Below, one piece after another: positions 1 to 7,455 of a stretch of DNA of 45,681 bases. Position 1 is the stretch's first letter; each line of letters opens with the position of its first letter. The stretch covers positions 1-45,681 of the forward strand of contig NZ_VCKX01000073.1 in assembly GCF_005889725.1 (NCBI RefSeq), written 5' to 3'. The translations under genes and the position numbers were made by a program. Source of the DNA: Nonomuraea zeae. GTDB lineage: Bacteria; Actinomycetota; Actinomycetes; Streptosporangiales; Streptosporangiaceae. Under the pieces are notes generated by a model. That model had not been told where the DNA came from, did no database searches, and saw only the letters and a program-made list of their open reading frames with translations.

Positions 1-2
1 CG

Positions 3-794
3 CCCGCCCGGTCCGGCCCGCCTGCGCGGTGGGGGCGGGCCGGGCGGCTGGAGGTGCTGGAGGCGCGCGGGCTGACCGTGCGGCACGGCGGTGGCGGGCG
101 CGGGCTGGACGGGGTGGACCTGCGCGTCGAGCGCGGCTCGTTCACGGTCGTGACCGGCGCGGTCGGCTCGGGCAAGACCACCCTGGTACGCGCCCTGCTC
201 GGCCTGCTGCCGCTGGAGGCGGGGACGATCGCGTGGAACGGCCGGCCGGTCGAGGACCCGGGCACGTTCCTGCTGCCGGACCGGGCGGCGTACGCGAGCC
301 AGATCCCCAGGCTGTTCTCCGAGACCCTGCGGGAGAACCTGCTCCTGGGCCTGCCCGCCACGGACGAGCAGATCGCGCGGGCGGTGGAGCTGGCGGCCTT
401 CGAACAGGACCTGGCCGCGATGCCGGACGGGCTCGGCACGGTGGCCGGCCCGCGCGGCGTGCGGCTGTCCGGCGGCCAGACGCAGCGGGTCACCGCCGCC
501 CGCGCCCTGGTCCGCGACCCGGACCTGCTGGTCGTGGACGACCTGTCCGCCGCGCTGGACGTGGAGACCGAGCGGCTGCTGTGGGACCGGATCGCCGGCC
601 GCGGCCCGGAGACCGTGCTGGTCGTGTCGCACCGGCAGGCCGCGCTCGAACGCGCCGACCAGGTCGTCGTGCTCGACCGGGGCCGGGTGGCCGGTCGCGG
701 CCCGCTCGGCGAGCTGCTGGAGAGCTGTCCGGAGATGCGCCGGCTGTGGAGCGCGGAGCTGGTCGCGGAAGCCGGGGAACAGGCAGGTGGTTAG
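3..794 (+). CDS. ABC exporter, C-terminal ATP-binding domain (5'-truncated by window edge)
   Basis: The frame is open to the left edge, so this is probably the nucleotide-binding end of a fused membrane/ATPase exporter rather than a free ATPase; an internal GTG at 54 could be mistaken for the start. Numbering from that GTG, Walker A (GAVGSGKTT) is at 35-43, the Q-loop Gln at 83, signature LSGGQ at 138-142, Walker B LLVVD at 158-162 and the H-loop His at 193. The residue after Walker B is Asp, not the catalytic Glu, as in the degenerate site of heterodimeric exporters; a partner half-transporter may lie upstream, outside the window. The FSETLRENL stretch and the MPDGLGT segment before the signature are exporter-like. 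Substrate is unknown. The stop overlaps the region just before the sirtuin gene. Confidence 0.85.
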   Translation, partial: PARSGPPARWGRAGRLEVLEARGLTVRHGGGGRGLDGVDLRVERGSFTVVTGAVGSGKTTLVRALLGLLPLEAGTIAWNGRPVEDPGTFLLPDRAAYASQIPRLFSETLRENLLLGLPATDEQIARAVELAAFEQDLAAMPDGLGTVAGPRGVRLSGGQTQRVTAARALVRDPDLLVVDDLSAALDVETERLLWDRIAGRGPETVLVVSHRQAALERADQVVVLDRGRVAGRGPLGELLESCPEMRRLWSAELVAEAGEQAGG

Positions 795-804
795 GTCAGG
801 CACC

Positions 805-1671
805 ATGGATGTCGTGACGATGACGAAGTCCCCGCTCGCGGAGCTGGCCGGCCTGGTCGGTCAGGGACGCGTGGCGGTGCTCAGCGGGGCCGGGCTGTCC
901 ACGGAGTCGGGGATCCCCGACTACCGGGGGCCGACGGGCCGGTCCAGGCGGGCGGAGCCGATGACGTACCAGCGTTTCGTGGGCAGCGCCGAGGCGCGGC
1001 GGCGCTACTGGGCGCGCAGCCACGTCGGCTGGCGGCAGATCGGCCGGGCCCGCCCCAACGCCGGCCACCGGGCGGTGGCCGAGCTGGAGCGGCGCGGGCT
1101 GCTGGCCGGCATCGTCACCCAGAACGTGGACGGCCTGCACCAGGCGGCCGGCGCCCGGCAGGTGATCGAGCTGCACGGCGGGCTCGACCGGGTCGTGTGC
1201 CTGTCGTGCAGGGAGCGCACCCCGCGCGCCGAGCTGGAGCGCCGGCTGCTGGCGGCCAATCCGGACTGGGCGGCCAGCGGCCTGATCAACCCCGACGGCG
1301 ACGCCGTGCTCACCGACGCGCAGGTCGAGGGGTTCCAGGTGGTCGACTGCACGGGCTGTGGCGGGCTGCTCAAGCCCGACGTGGTGTTCTTCGGCGAGAA
1401 CGTGCCCAAGCCGCGCGTCGACGAGTGCTTCGCCGTCGTGGCGGGGGCGCGGGCGCTGCTCGTCCTCGGCTCCTCGCTGATGATCAAGTCGGGGCTGCGG
1501 TTCGTCAGCAAGGCCGCCGCGCTCGGCGTCCCCATCGCCATCGTCAACCAGGGGCCGACCGGCGGGGACGCCGACGCGCTGCTCACCGTGGACGCCCCGC
1601 TCGGCGCCACGCTGACCGGCCTCACCGCCCTGCTGGAGGCACGATCCGGGCCGGAGCCGGGGGCACAATAG
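805..1671 (+). CDS. Sir2-family NAD-dependent protein deacylase (sirtuin)
   Basis: Removes acyl groups from protein lysines using NAD+. All family landmarks are visible in the 288-aa product: GAGLSTESGIPDYR at 28-41 (NAD binding), TQNVDGLH at 105-112, catalytic His124 in ELHGG, and a structural zinc site from Cys132, Cys135, Cys182 and Cys185. GSSLMIKSG and IVNQGPT further on are the usual C-terminal NAD contacts. The protein is cytoplasmic, with no signal peptide. I chose ATG 805; a GTG at 787 and an ATG at 820 are in-frame alternatives, and the upstream Shine-Dalgarno is weak (GGTCAGG). It follows the ABC gene closely and may be co-transcribed with it. Class and reaction are secure; the protein substrate is unknown. 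Confidence 0.95.
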   Translation: MDVVTMTKSPLAELAGLVGQGRVAVLSGAGLSTESGIPDYRGPTGRSRRAEPMTYQRFVGSAEARRRYWARSHVGWRQIGRARPNAGHRAVAELERRGLLAGIVTQNVDGLHQAAGARQVIELHGGLDRVVCLSCRERTPRAELERRLLAANPDWAASGLINPDGDAVLTDAQVEGFQVVDCTGCGGLLKPDVVFFGENVPKPRVDECFAVVAGARALLVLGSSLMIKSGLRFVSKAAALGVPIAIVNQGPTGGDADALLTVDAPLGATLTGLTALLEARSGPEPGAQ

Positions 1672-1676
1672 GGGGC

Positions 1677-2051
1677 ATGCCTCGTACTTGTCTCTGCGGC
1701 CTGCCCGCGACCTACCAGGACTGCTGCGGCCGGCTGCACCGGGGCGAGGGAGCGGCGGCCACCGCCGAGCAGCTCATGCGCTCCAGGTTCAGCGCGTTCG
1801 GGGTGGGCGACGAGGGCTATCTGCTGCGGACGTGGCATCCGGCCGCCCGCCCGGCCCGCGTCGACCTCGACAAGAAGGTGCGCTGGGTGCGGCTGGAGGT
1901 GCTGGAGAGCACCGGCGGCAGCGTGGTGCACACCGAGGGCACCGTCCGCTTCCGCGCCCACTACCTCGACCGCGGGAGGCCGGGCGAGATGGAGGAGCAC
2001 AGCCGGTTCGTCCGCCTCGACGGGCGCTGGGTCTACGCGGGCGCGCTCTGA
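1677..2051 (+). CDS. YchJ-family (UPF0225) SEC-C-type protein
   Basis: A 124-aa cytoplasmic protein beginning with a Cys-rich N-terminus (CLCG then CC within the first 17 residues), the zinc-binding SEC-C-like motif of YchJ proteins. AEQLMRSRFSAF and the NTF2-like core with RFRAHY and HSRFVRLDGRWVY follow. The biochemical role of the family is not established. ATG 1677 starts 5 bp after the sirtuin stop. The GGGGGC before it could act as a ribosome site, or the box CACAAT at 1664-1669 could give a leaderless transcript. The gene converges on a methyltransferase, with a repeat-rich gap between. Confidence 0.9.
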   Translation: MPRTCLCGLPATYQDCCGRLHRGEGAAATAEQLMRSRFSAFGVGDEGYLLRTWHPAARPARVDLDKKVRWVRLEVLESTGGSVVHTEGTVRFRAHYLDRGRPGEMEEHSRFVRLDGRWVYAGAL

Positions 2052-2179
2052 GACTCACGGGCTTGCGGGCGCGCTCAAGGGCTTGCGCCCTTGGCCAAGG
2101 GCTTGCGACCGTGCTCAAGGGCCCGCGGCGTGCTCGGGGCCTCAAGGGCCCGCGGCGTGCCCGGGGCCTGCGGCCGGGT
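2052..2179. repeat. Degenerate repeats in convergent gap, including a 27-bp tandem duplication and a hairpin
   Basis: The gap between the YchJ gene and the leftward methyltransferase consists almost wholly of variants of the last bases of the methyltransferase gene. Read leftward these are versions of CCCGCAAGCCnTGA, for example CGCAAGCCCTTGA. Within it, 2115-2141 and 2142-2168 are a 27-bp tandem repeat with one mismatch. CAAGGGC (2076-2082) and GCCCTTG (2087-2093) can form a 7-bp hairpin with a TTGC loop, a plausible terminator for both strands. No gene is supported here. Confidence 0.75.
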
Positions 2180-3082
2180 TCACGGCTTGCGGGCGACCGC
2201 GCCGACGAAGGTGTGGTACGTGATGCCGGGCTCGGCCCGGTCGTCGGAGTCGGGCCGCCACTCCGGCAGCGGCACGAGGCCCGGCTCCAGCAGCTCCAGG
2301 CCGTCGAAGTAGGCGAGGATCTCCTCGCGGGTACGCCACCGGCCCGTGCCGAGGGTCTCGTTGAAGATCTTCTCGGCCGCGAACGCCTGCTTCGACACCT
2401 CCGGGTGCTCCAGCCCCGGGTTGTGGAAGTGGGAGACCGCGAGATAGCTGCCCGACGGCAGGCGCTCGACCATCCGGGCGGCGATCCCGGCCGGGTCCTC
2501 GTCGTCGGCCAGGTGGTGCAGGATCGCGAACATCAGCAGCCCCACCGGCTGGTCGAAGTCGATCAGCCGCTGGACCTCGGGGTGGTCGAGGATCGCCGCG
2601 GGGTGCCTGAGGTCGGCCTCGACGATCGTGGTGCCGTCGTCCACCGCGAGCAGGGCGCGGCCGTGGACCAGGACGATCGGGTCGTGGTCGACGTAGACCA
2701 CCCGGGTGTCCTCGGCGGCCGACTTGGCGATCTCGTGCACGTTGCCCTGCGTGGGCAGCCCGGAGCCGATGTCGATGAACTGGCGGATGCCCGCCTCGGC
2801 CGCCAGGAAACGGACCACCCGGCCGAGGAACTCGCGGTTGGCCTGCGCCGCCTCGGGCGCGTCCGGGGCGACTTCCAGGGCCATCGCGGCCACCTGGCGG
2901 TCGACCGCGTAGTTGTCCTTGCCGCCGAGCATGAAGTCGTAGACGCGGGAGACGCTGGGTTTGGTGGTGTCCACACCCTTCGGCGCCCGCTCCTGCTCGC
3001 TGTCGGCCCAACTACCCGGCCCGTTGTCCGGCCCGCTGTCCGGCCCGAGATCTGGCCCGAAATCTGGCCCGAGATCTGGCAC
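2180..3082 (-). CDS. SAM-dependent methyltransferase, SAV2177/DUF574 family (copy A)
   Basis: A predicted SAM methyltransferase of a family strongly expanded in filamentous actinomycetes; substrate unknown. The 300-aa product has the family hallmarks SRVYDFMLGGKDNY, the SAM-binding FIDIGSGLPTQGN, the acidic VYVDHDP strand end, and the C-terminal TGRWRTREEI and EPGLVPLPEW. I chose GTG 3082 because AGGAG lies 6 nt upstream and because copy B starts identically (GGAG, 6 nt, GTG CCC). An ATG at 3121 would add 13 residues. The first 20 residues are a D-x-GP repeat (PDLGPDFGPDLGPDSGPD) encoded by a 12-bp tandem repeat; copy B lacks it. Copy B is at 15869-16699 in inverted orientation, about 75-80% identical by eye. 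Confidence 0.9.
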   Translation of the reverse strand: MPDLGPDFGPDLGPDSGPDNGPGSWADSEQERAPKGVDTTKPSVSRVYDFMLGGKDNYAVDRQVAAMALEVAPDAPEAAQANREFLGRVVRFLAAEAGIRQFIDIGSGLPTQGNVHEIAKSAAEDTRVVYVDHDPIVLVHGRALLAVDDGTTIVEADLRHPAAILDHPEVQRLIDFDQPVGLLMFAILHHLADDEDPAGIAARMVERLPSGSYLAVSHFHNPGLEHPEVSKQAFAAEKIFNETLGTGRWRTREEILAYFDGLELLEPGLVPLPEWRPDSDDRAEPGITYHTFVGAVARKP

Positions 3083-3173
3083 TGTCGGCTCCTTCTGGTA
3101 CGTCAGGGAGACGGCTGGCATGATCGTACTGCTGTGACCGTAGGAATTTCGTGAAATGCCCGAGTCGCCGTTT

Positions 3174-4169
3174 TCAGGTGGACTCGCGGATCACCAGCTC
3201 GGTCGGCAGTATCACCGGCTCGACGTGCTCGGCCCCGTCGATGAGCGCCAGCAGCAGGCGCAGGGTCTCCTGCGCCATCTCCGCCAGCGGCTGCCGGATC
3301 GTGGTCAGCGGCGGATGCGTCGAGAGCGCCACCGGGGAGTCGTCGAAGCCGCCCACCGCCACGTCGCCGGGCACGCTGCGCCCGGCGGAGCGCAGGGCGG
3401 CCAGCGCCCCCGCCGCCATCAGGTCGGAGGCGACGAAGACGGCGTCGATGTCGGGCGCGCGCGCGAGCAGCTCGGTCATGGCGCGCTCGCCGCTGGCCTG
3501 CGTCCAGTCGCCGTGCGCGATCACCTTCTGGGTGGCCTTGCGGCCCAGCACGTCGGCGAACCCCTCCAGCCGCTGGATGCCGCCCGGCGTGTCCATCGGC
3601 CCGGTGATCATGGCGATCCGCTTGCGGCCCTGGCCGACGAAGTATTCGGTCATCTGCCGGGCGCCGAGCCGCTCGTCGGCGGCGGCGTACGGGATGACGG
3701 TCTCGCGGCCGATGACGGCGCCGCAGGAGACGGCGGGCGGGCCGGTGCGCAGCGCGTCGAGCAGCGGGTCGCCCGCGTGCGTCGAGACCAGCAGCACGCC
3801 GTCGGCGTGGCCCCCGCGCACGTAGCGGACCACGCGCTCGCGGTCGCCCTCGTCGCCGGCCAGCATCATCACCAGCGACAGATCCCGCTCGGCCAGCATC
3901 CGGATGGCGACCCGGATGAGCGTGCTGTAGTTGGGGTCCTCGAACAGCTTCTCGTGCGGCTCCGACAGCACCATCACGATCGACCCCGTGCGCTGGGTGA
4001 CCAGGCTGCGGGCGGCCCGGTTGACGACGTAGCCGGTCTCCGAGATGGCCCGTTCGATGGCCACGCGCGCCGCCGGGCTCACGTATTTGTCCCCGTTGAG
4101 CAGCCGGGACACCGTGCCGCGGGACACGCCCGCGGCGGCGGCGACGTCATGGATCGTAGGGCGCTTCAT
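3174..4169 (-). CDS. LacI-family regulator of the galactan locus
   Basis: A 331-aa repressor with an N-terminal helix-turn-helix (TIHDVAAAAGVSRGTVSRLLNG, residues 5-26) and hinge, followed by a periplasmic-binding-protein-like effector domain (SIVMVLSEP through LTTIRQPLAEM). It is the last gene of the transporter operon: its ATG overlaps the permease stop as ATGA, implying translational coupling. The obvious targets are the two CTGTGMACGTKCACAG operators at 7293-7308 and 7419-7434, which have the CpG centre typical of LacI sites. Gene order binding protein, two permeases, then GH42 and GH53 matches the Bacillus gan system in content, so the inducer is probably galactobiose or a longer galacto-oligosaccharide (inference). 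Confidence 0.93.
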   Translation of the reverse strand: MKRPTIHDVAAAAGVSRGTVSRLLNGDKYVSPAARVAIERAISETGYVVNRAARSLVTQRTGSIVMVLSEPHEKLFEDPNYSTLIRVAIRMLAERDLSLVMMLAGDEGDRERVVRYVRGGHADGVLLVSTHAGDPLLDALRTGPPAVSCGAVIGRETVIPYAAADERLGARQMTEYFVGQGRKRIAMITGPMDTPGGIQRLEGFADVLGRKATQKVIAHGDWTQASGERAMTELLARAPDIDAVFVASDLMAAGALAALRSAGRSVPGDVAVGGFDDSPVALSTHPPLTTIRQPLAEMAQETLRLLLALIDGAEHVEPVILPTELVIREST

Positions 4170-5059
4170 TTCACGGCTCCGGAGGACAGGTCGGTCTTCC
4201 AGTATCGCTGCATCGTGAGGAAGAGCGCGATCAACGGCAGGATCGACAGGAACGCCCCCGTGAGGATCAGGTTGTAGAGCGCGGGCTGGTTCGCCCCGGC
4301 CGCGAGGAGCGTGTAGAGGCCGACCGTGAGGGGGAACTTGCCGTCGTCGCCGAGCATGATGAACGGCAGCAGGAAGTTGTTCCAGATGGCCACGAACTGG
4401 AACAGGAAGATCGTCACCATGCCCGGCACCATCAGCGGCATCGCCACCTGCGACATCAGCCGCCACTCGCCGGCCCCGTCGATCCGGCCCGCCTCCAGCA
4501 GCGAGTCGGGGACGGCCGCGGTGGCGTAGATGCGGGCGAGGTAGATGCTGTACGGGTGCAGGATCTGCGGCAGCAGCACCGCCCAGTAGCTGTCGGCCAG
4601 GCCGATCTTCGAGAACAGCAGATACTGCGGGATGGCCAGCACCACGGCGGGCACCAGGATGCCGCCGATGAGCAGGTTGAAGATCAGGTTCCGGCCGGGG
4701 AAGCGGTACTTGGCCAGCGCGTACCCGGAGACGGCCGAGACCGCGGTGGACAGCAGCGCGCCGCCGCCCGCGTACAGCAGCGTGTTGGCCGCCCACAGCC
4801 AGAACACCCCGTCGCGGTAGGCGAACAGCTCCGTCACGTTGCCGAGGAAGCCGGTGCCGAAGGCGAGCGTCGAGGTGGTGAACAGCTCGCCGGGCGACTT
4901 GGTCGAGGCGATCAGCACCCAGAACACCGGGAACAGGCAGTAGATCGCGCCGAGCAGGAGCAGCCCGGTGGGCGCCAGCCCCCAGTGCCTGGGCGTGGTC
5001 GCGGCGCCGTGCGCCCGGCGGCGGCGTCCGCCGGCGGCGGTGGCGGTGATCCCGGACAT
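4166..5059 (-). CDS. Carbohydrate ABC transporter permease, MalG type (CUT1)
   Basis: A 297-aa inner-membrane permease with six predicted transmembrane segments. The first is TGLLLLGAIYCLFPVFWVLIAS, and the EAGRIDGAGEWRLMSQVAMPLMVPG coupling loop (an EAA motif) is where an ATPase docks. The start ATG 5059 overlaps the upstream permease stop as TGATG, and its own stop overlaps the regulator start as ATGA, so the block is strictly translationally coupled. With the MalF-type partner and the lipoprotein it forms an importer for galacto-oligosaccharides. No ATPase gene is in the operon. In actinomycetes such CUT1 systems usually borrow a shared MsiK-type ATPase encoded elsewhere. Confidence 0.93.
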   Translation of the reverse strand: MSGITATAAGGRRRRAHGAATTPRHWGLAPTGLLLLGAIYCLFPVFWVLIASTKSPGELFTTSTLAFGTGFLGNVTELFAYRDGVFWLWAANTLLYAGGGALLSTAVSAVSGYALAKYRFPGRNLIFNLLIGGILVPAVVLAIPQYLLFSKIGLADSYWAVLLPQILHPYSIYLARIYATAAVPDSLLEAGRIDGAGEWRLMSQVAMPLMVPGMVTIFLFQFVAIWNNFLLPFIMLGDDGKFPLTVGLYTLLAAGANQPALYNLILTGAFLSILPLIALFLTMQRYWKTDLSSGAVK

Positions 5060-5943
5060 CAGCCCTCCCCGAAGGCGCGGTCGCGGACCACGCGCAGGAA
5101 CCCGAACGACAGGACGAGCGAGATCGCCGCGATGACGATCGAGGTGGCGGCGGCCGAGTACAGGTCGCCGGTGACGAACGCGTCGCGGTACACCTTCATG
5201 AGCGGGCTCCACGTGGAGCTGATCGTGTTGGTCAGCGGCCTGAGCGCGGTGGGCTCGGTGAACACCTGGATCGTCGCGATGATCGAGAACACGGTGGTCA
5301 GGATGATCGCCGGGGTCAGGATCGGGATCTTGACCCGGAGGGCGATGGTGAGCTCGGAGGCGCCGTCGAGCCGCGCGGCCTCGTACAGGTCGCGCGGGAT
5401 CGCGCGGAGCGTGGTGTAGAGCACGAGCATGTTGAAGCCGACCCCGCCCCACACCGCCACGTTCGCCATGGAGTACGTGACGGTGGTCGCGCTCAGGAAC
5501 TCGACGTCCAGGACGTCCCTGAGCGGGCTGAGCGAGGGCAGGTACAGAAAGCCCCACAGCAGGGTGGCGGCCACCCCCGGCACCGCGTACGGCAGGAAGA
5601 TCGCGATCCGCGAGAACTTGGCCAGGCGCACCCGCGCCGAGTCCAGCAGCAGCGCGAACAGCAGCGCCAGCCCCAGCATCACCACCAGCACGAGCGCGCC
5701 GTAGCCGAGCACCCGCAGCCACCCGCTCCACAGCTCGGTGTCGGACAGGGCGGCGGCGAAGTTGTCGAACCCGACGTACACCTCCCTGCGCGCCCCCTTG
5801 CCCAGCCCGAGCCCGGAGACCTTGGTACGGCGCATCGCCAGGTACACCGTGTACCCGATGGGCACGGCGAGGAAGAGCGTGAACAGCACGATCGCGGGGG
5901 TCAGGAACAGGTACGGCCACGCCCCCCTCTCAGAACGCTTCAT
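5059..5943 (-). CDS. Carbohydrate ABC transporter permease, MalF type (CUT1)
   Basis: A 294-aa membrane protein with about six hydrophobic segments, beginning WPYLFLTPAIVLFTLFLAVP. It carries the EAA loop YEAARLDGASELTIALRVKIPILTP that contacts the ATPase. ATG 5943 lies 11 bp after the binding-protein stop, and the gene ends in a one-base TGATG overlap with the second permease. It pairs with the MalG-type subunit to form the channel of the galacto-oligosaccharide importer. Assignment to the family is secure; sugar specificity is inferred from the divergent GH42 and GH53 genes. Confidence 0.93.
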   Translation of the reverse strand: MKRSERGAWPYLFLTPAIVLFTLFLAVPIGYTVYLAMRRTKVSGLGLGKGARREVYVGFDNFAAALSDTELWSGWLRVLGYGALVLVVMLGLALLFALLLDSARVRLAKFSRIAIFLPYAVPGVAATLLWGFLYLPSLSPLRDVLDVEFLSATTVTYSMANVAVWGGVGFNMLVLYTTLRAIPRDLYEAARLDGASELTIALRVKIPILTPAIILTTVFSIIATIQVFTEPTALRPLTNTISSTWSPLMKVYRDAFVTGDLYSAAATSIVIAAISLVLSFGFLRVVRDRAFGEG

Positions 5944-5954
5944 GACCCGCCGTC

Positions 5955-7274
5955 TCAAGAGGCGATCGTGAAGCCGGACTTGCGCATGTCCGCGACCGTG
6001 GCGTCCTGCATGCCCTGCACGGCCTCGGAGAAGGAGGACTTGTTCTGCAGGGCCTTGTCGAAGCCGTCCTTGAAGGCGTTGTAGGTCACGCCGACGTTCG
6101 GGCCGAAAGTGAAGCCGCGGGCCCCGGCGGACACGGCGGCGGCCTGCTGCCAGAAGTCGGGCTGGTTGGCGAAGTACTCGGGCGCTTGACTCAGCGACGC
6201 CTGCGCCTTGGTCGCGGCCGGGTAGATCGCCGCCTCCTTGACCAGCAGGTCCAGGGCGGCCGGGTCGGTGTTCAGCCAGGTGGTGAACTGGGCGGCGGCG
6301 GCCTTGTTCGGCGACTTGGTGGCCACGGCGACCGACGAGCCGCCCCAGAAGCCGCTGAAGCTCTCGCCGGCGTTCCACTGGGGGAGCGGGGCGACGGCCC
6401 ACTTGCCCTTGGCCTTGGGCGCGTTGCTCGACAGCACGCCCGGCGCCCACACCGCCGACGGCCAGGTCAGCAGCTTGCCGTCGTTGAGCGCCTTGTTCCA
6501 CTCGGGGGTGAAGAATGGCATGTCGTCGATCACGCCCTCCTTGACCAGCGCGCCCCAGTAGTCGGCGACCTTCTTGGTGGGCTCGTCGGCGACGTTCACC
6601 TTCCACGACTCGCCGCTGATCGACCACCACTGCGCCCCGGCCTGCTGGGCCAGCCCTGTGAACGCTCCCGGGTCCTTGCTGGAGAACGTGCCGAGATAGG
6701 CCTTGGGGTCCTTCTTGCGCAAGGTGCGCGCCGCGTCGCCGTACTCCTGCCAGGTCTTCGGGACCTCGATGCCGTACTTGTCGAACAGGTCCTTGCGGTA
6801 GAAGAGCATCATCGGGCCGCTGTCCTGCGGGACCGCGTATACGGCGTCGGTGCCGAGCGTGACCAGGCCCCACAGGCCCTCGGTGAACTCGCCCTTGATC
6901 GCGGCCGTCTCCGCCTTGAGGTCGGCCACCGCGTCGGCGGCGATGAACGACGGAAGGTGCTGGTACTCGGCCTGCACCAGGTCCGGCGGGTTGCCCGCCT
7001 TGGCCGCGGTGAGGAACTTGGCGGCCGCGTCGTCGCCGCCGGCCTGCTTGCTGACCGTCACCTGGATGTCCGGGTGAGCCTGGTTCCAGACCGCCACGAT
7101 CTTGTCCATGTTGGGGGCCCAGGTCCAGTAGGTCAGCTTGACCGGGCCCTGGGGGGCGGAGGCGGCCGGGCTCTGCGCCGCCTCGGTGCTCTCGGCGGGC
7201 TCGCTGGACCCGCAGCTCGCGAGGGTGGCCGTGAGGGCGACGGCCAGGACGGCTCCAAGGCGGTTGGCGCGCAT
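5955..7274 (-). CDS. Extracellular sugar-binding lipoprotein (ABC importer)
   Basis: A 439-aa solute-binding protein. The N-terminus MRANRLGAVLAVALTATLASC is a lipoprotein signal with lipobox LASC, so Cys21 should be lipidated and anchor it to the outer face of the membrane. The mature part has the family-1 pattern KLTYWTWAP...VWNQAHPDIQV...DLVQAEYQHLPSF and aromatic residues (QWWSISGESW, SGFWGGSS) suited to stacking on sugars. It is the first gene of the leftward operon. ATG 7274 follows a GGAGG at 7282-7286 on the complementary strand. The operator at 7293-7308 sits just upstream, so the gene should be repressed until galactan fragments appear. Confidence 0.94.
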   Translation of the reverse strand: MRANRLGAVLAVALTATLASCGSSEPAESTEAAQSPAASAPQGPVKLTYWTWAPNMDKIVAVWNQAHPDIQVTVSKQAGGDDAAAKFLTAAKAGNPPDLVQAEYQHLPSFIAADAVADLKAETAAIKGEFTEGLWGLVTLGTDAVYAVPQDSGPMMLFYRKDLFDKYGIEVPKTWQEYGDAARTLRKKDPKAYLGTFSSKDPGAFTGLAQQAGAQWWSISGESWKVNVADEPTKKVADYWGALVKEGVIDDMPFFTPEWNKALNDGKLLTWPSAVWAPGVLSSNAPKAKGKWAVAPLPQWNAGESFSGFWGGSSVAVATKSPNKAAAAQFTTWLNTDPAALDLLVKEAAIYPAATKAQASLSQAPEYFANQPDFWQQAAAVSAGARGFTFGPNVGVTYNAFKDGFDKALQNKSSFSEAVQGMQDATVADMRKSGFTIAS

Positions 7275-7292
7275 GCGTACCTCCAGAGGGTT

Positions 7293-7308
7293 CTGTGAAC
7301 GTGCACAG
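7293..7308. promoter_or_regulatory. LacI-type operator O1 (CTGTGAACGTGCACAG)
   Basis: A 16-bp near-palindrome with a central CpG, 19 bp upstream of the binding-protein ATG. It overlaps the -10 and start region of a plausible leftward promoter: TTGACG at 7336-7331, 18-bp spacer, CACTCT at 7312-7307. It is the exact reverse complement of the site at 7419-7434. The local LacI protein is the likely ligand. Confidence 0.8.
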
Positions 7309-7418
7309 AGTGGAACAGCGCCGAAACGGCCGTCAAGGGGTCGTTACGTTCTCGTTAACCTCCTGCTGTAGTGCGAAATTTGGGGATAAAGGTTCCCAGA
7401 GTCGGACAGCGAGGATTA

Positions 7419-7434
7419 CTGTGCACGTTCACAG
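7419..7434. promoter_or_regulatory. LacI-type operator O2 (CTGTGCACGTTCACAG)
   Basis: The exact reverse complement of O1, 22 bp upstream of the GH42 start. It overlaps a weak rightward -10 candidate, TACTGT at 7417-7422, with TTCCCA at 7393-7398 as a poor -35. O1 and O2 centres are 126 bp apart, twelve B-DNA turns at 10.5 bp per turn, which places both sites on one face of the helix and would favour looping by a LacI tetramer or paired dimers. Confidence 0.8.
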
Positions 7435-7455
7435 AGAGCTTCACGAGGGGGATGG

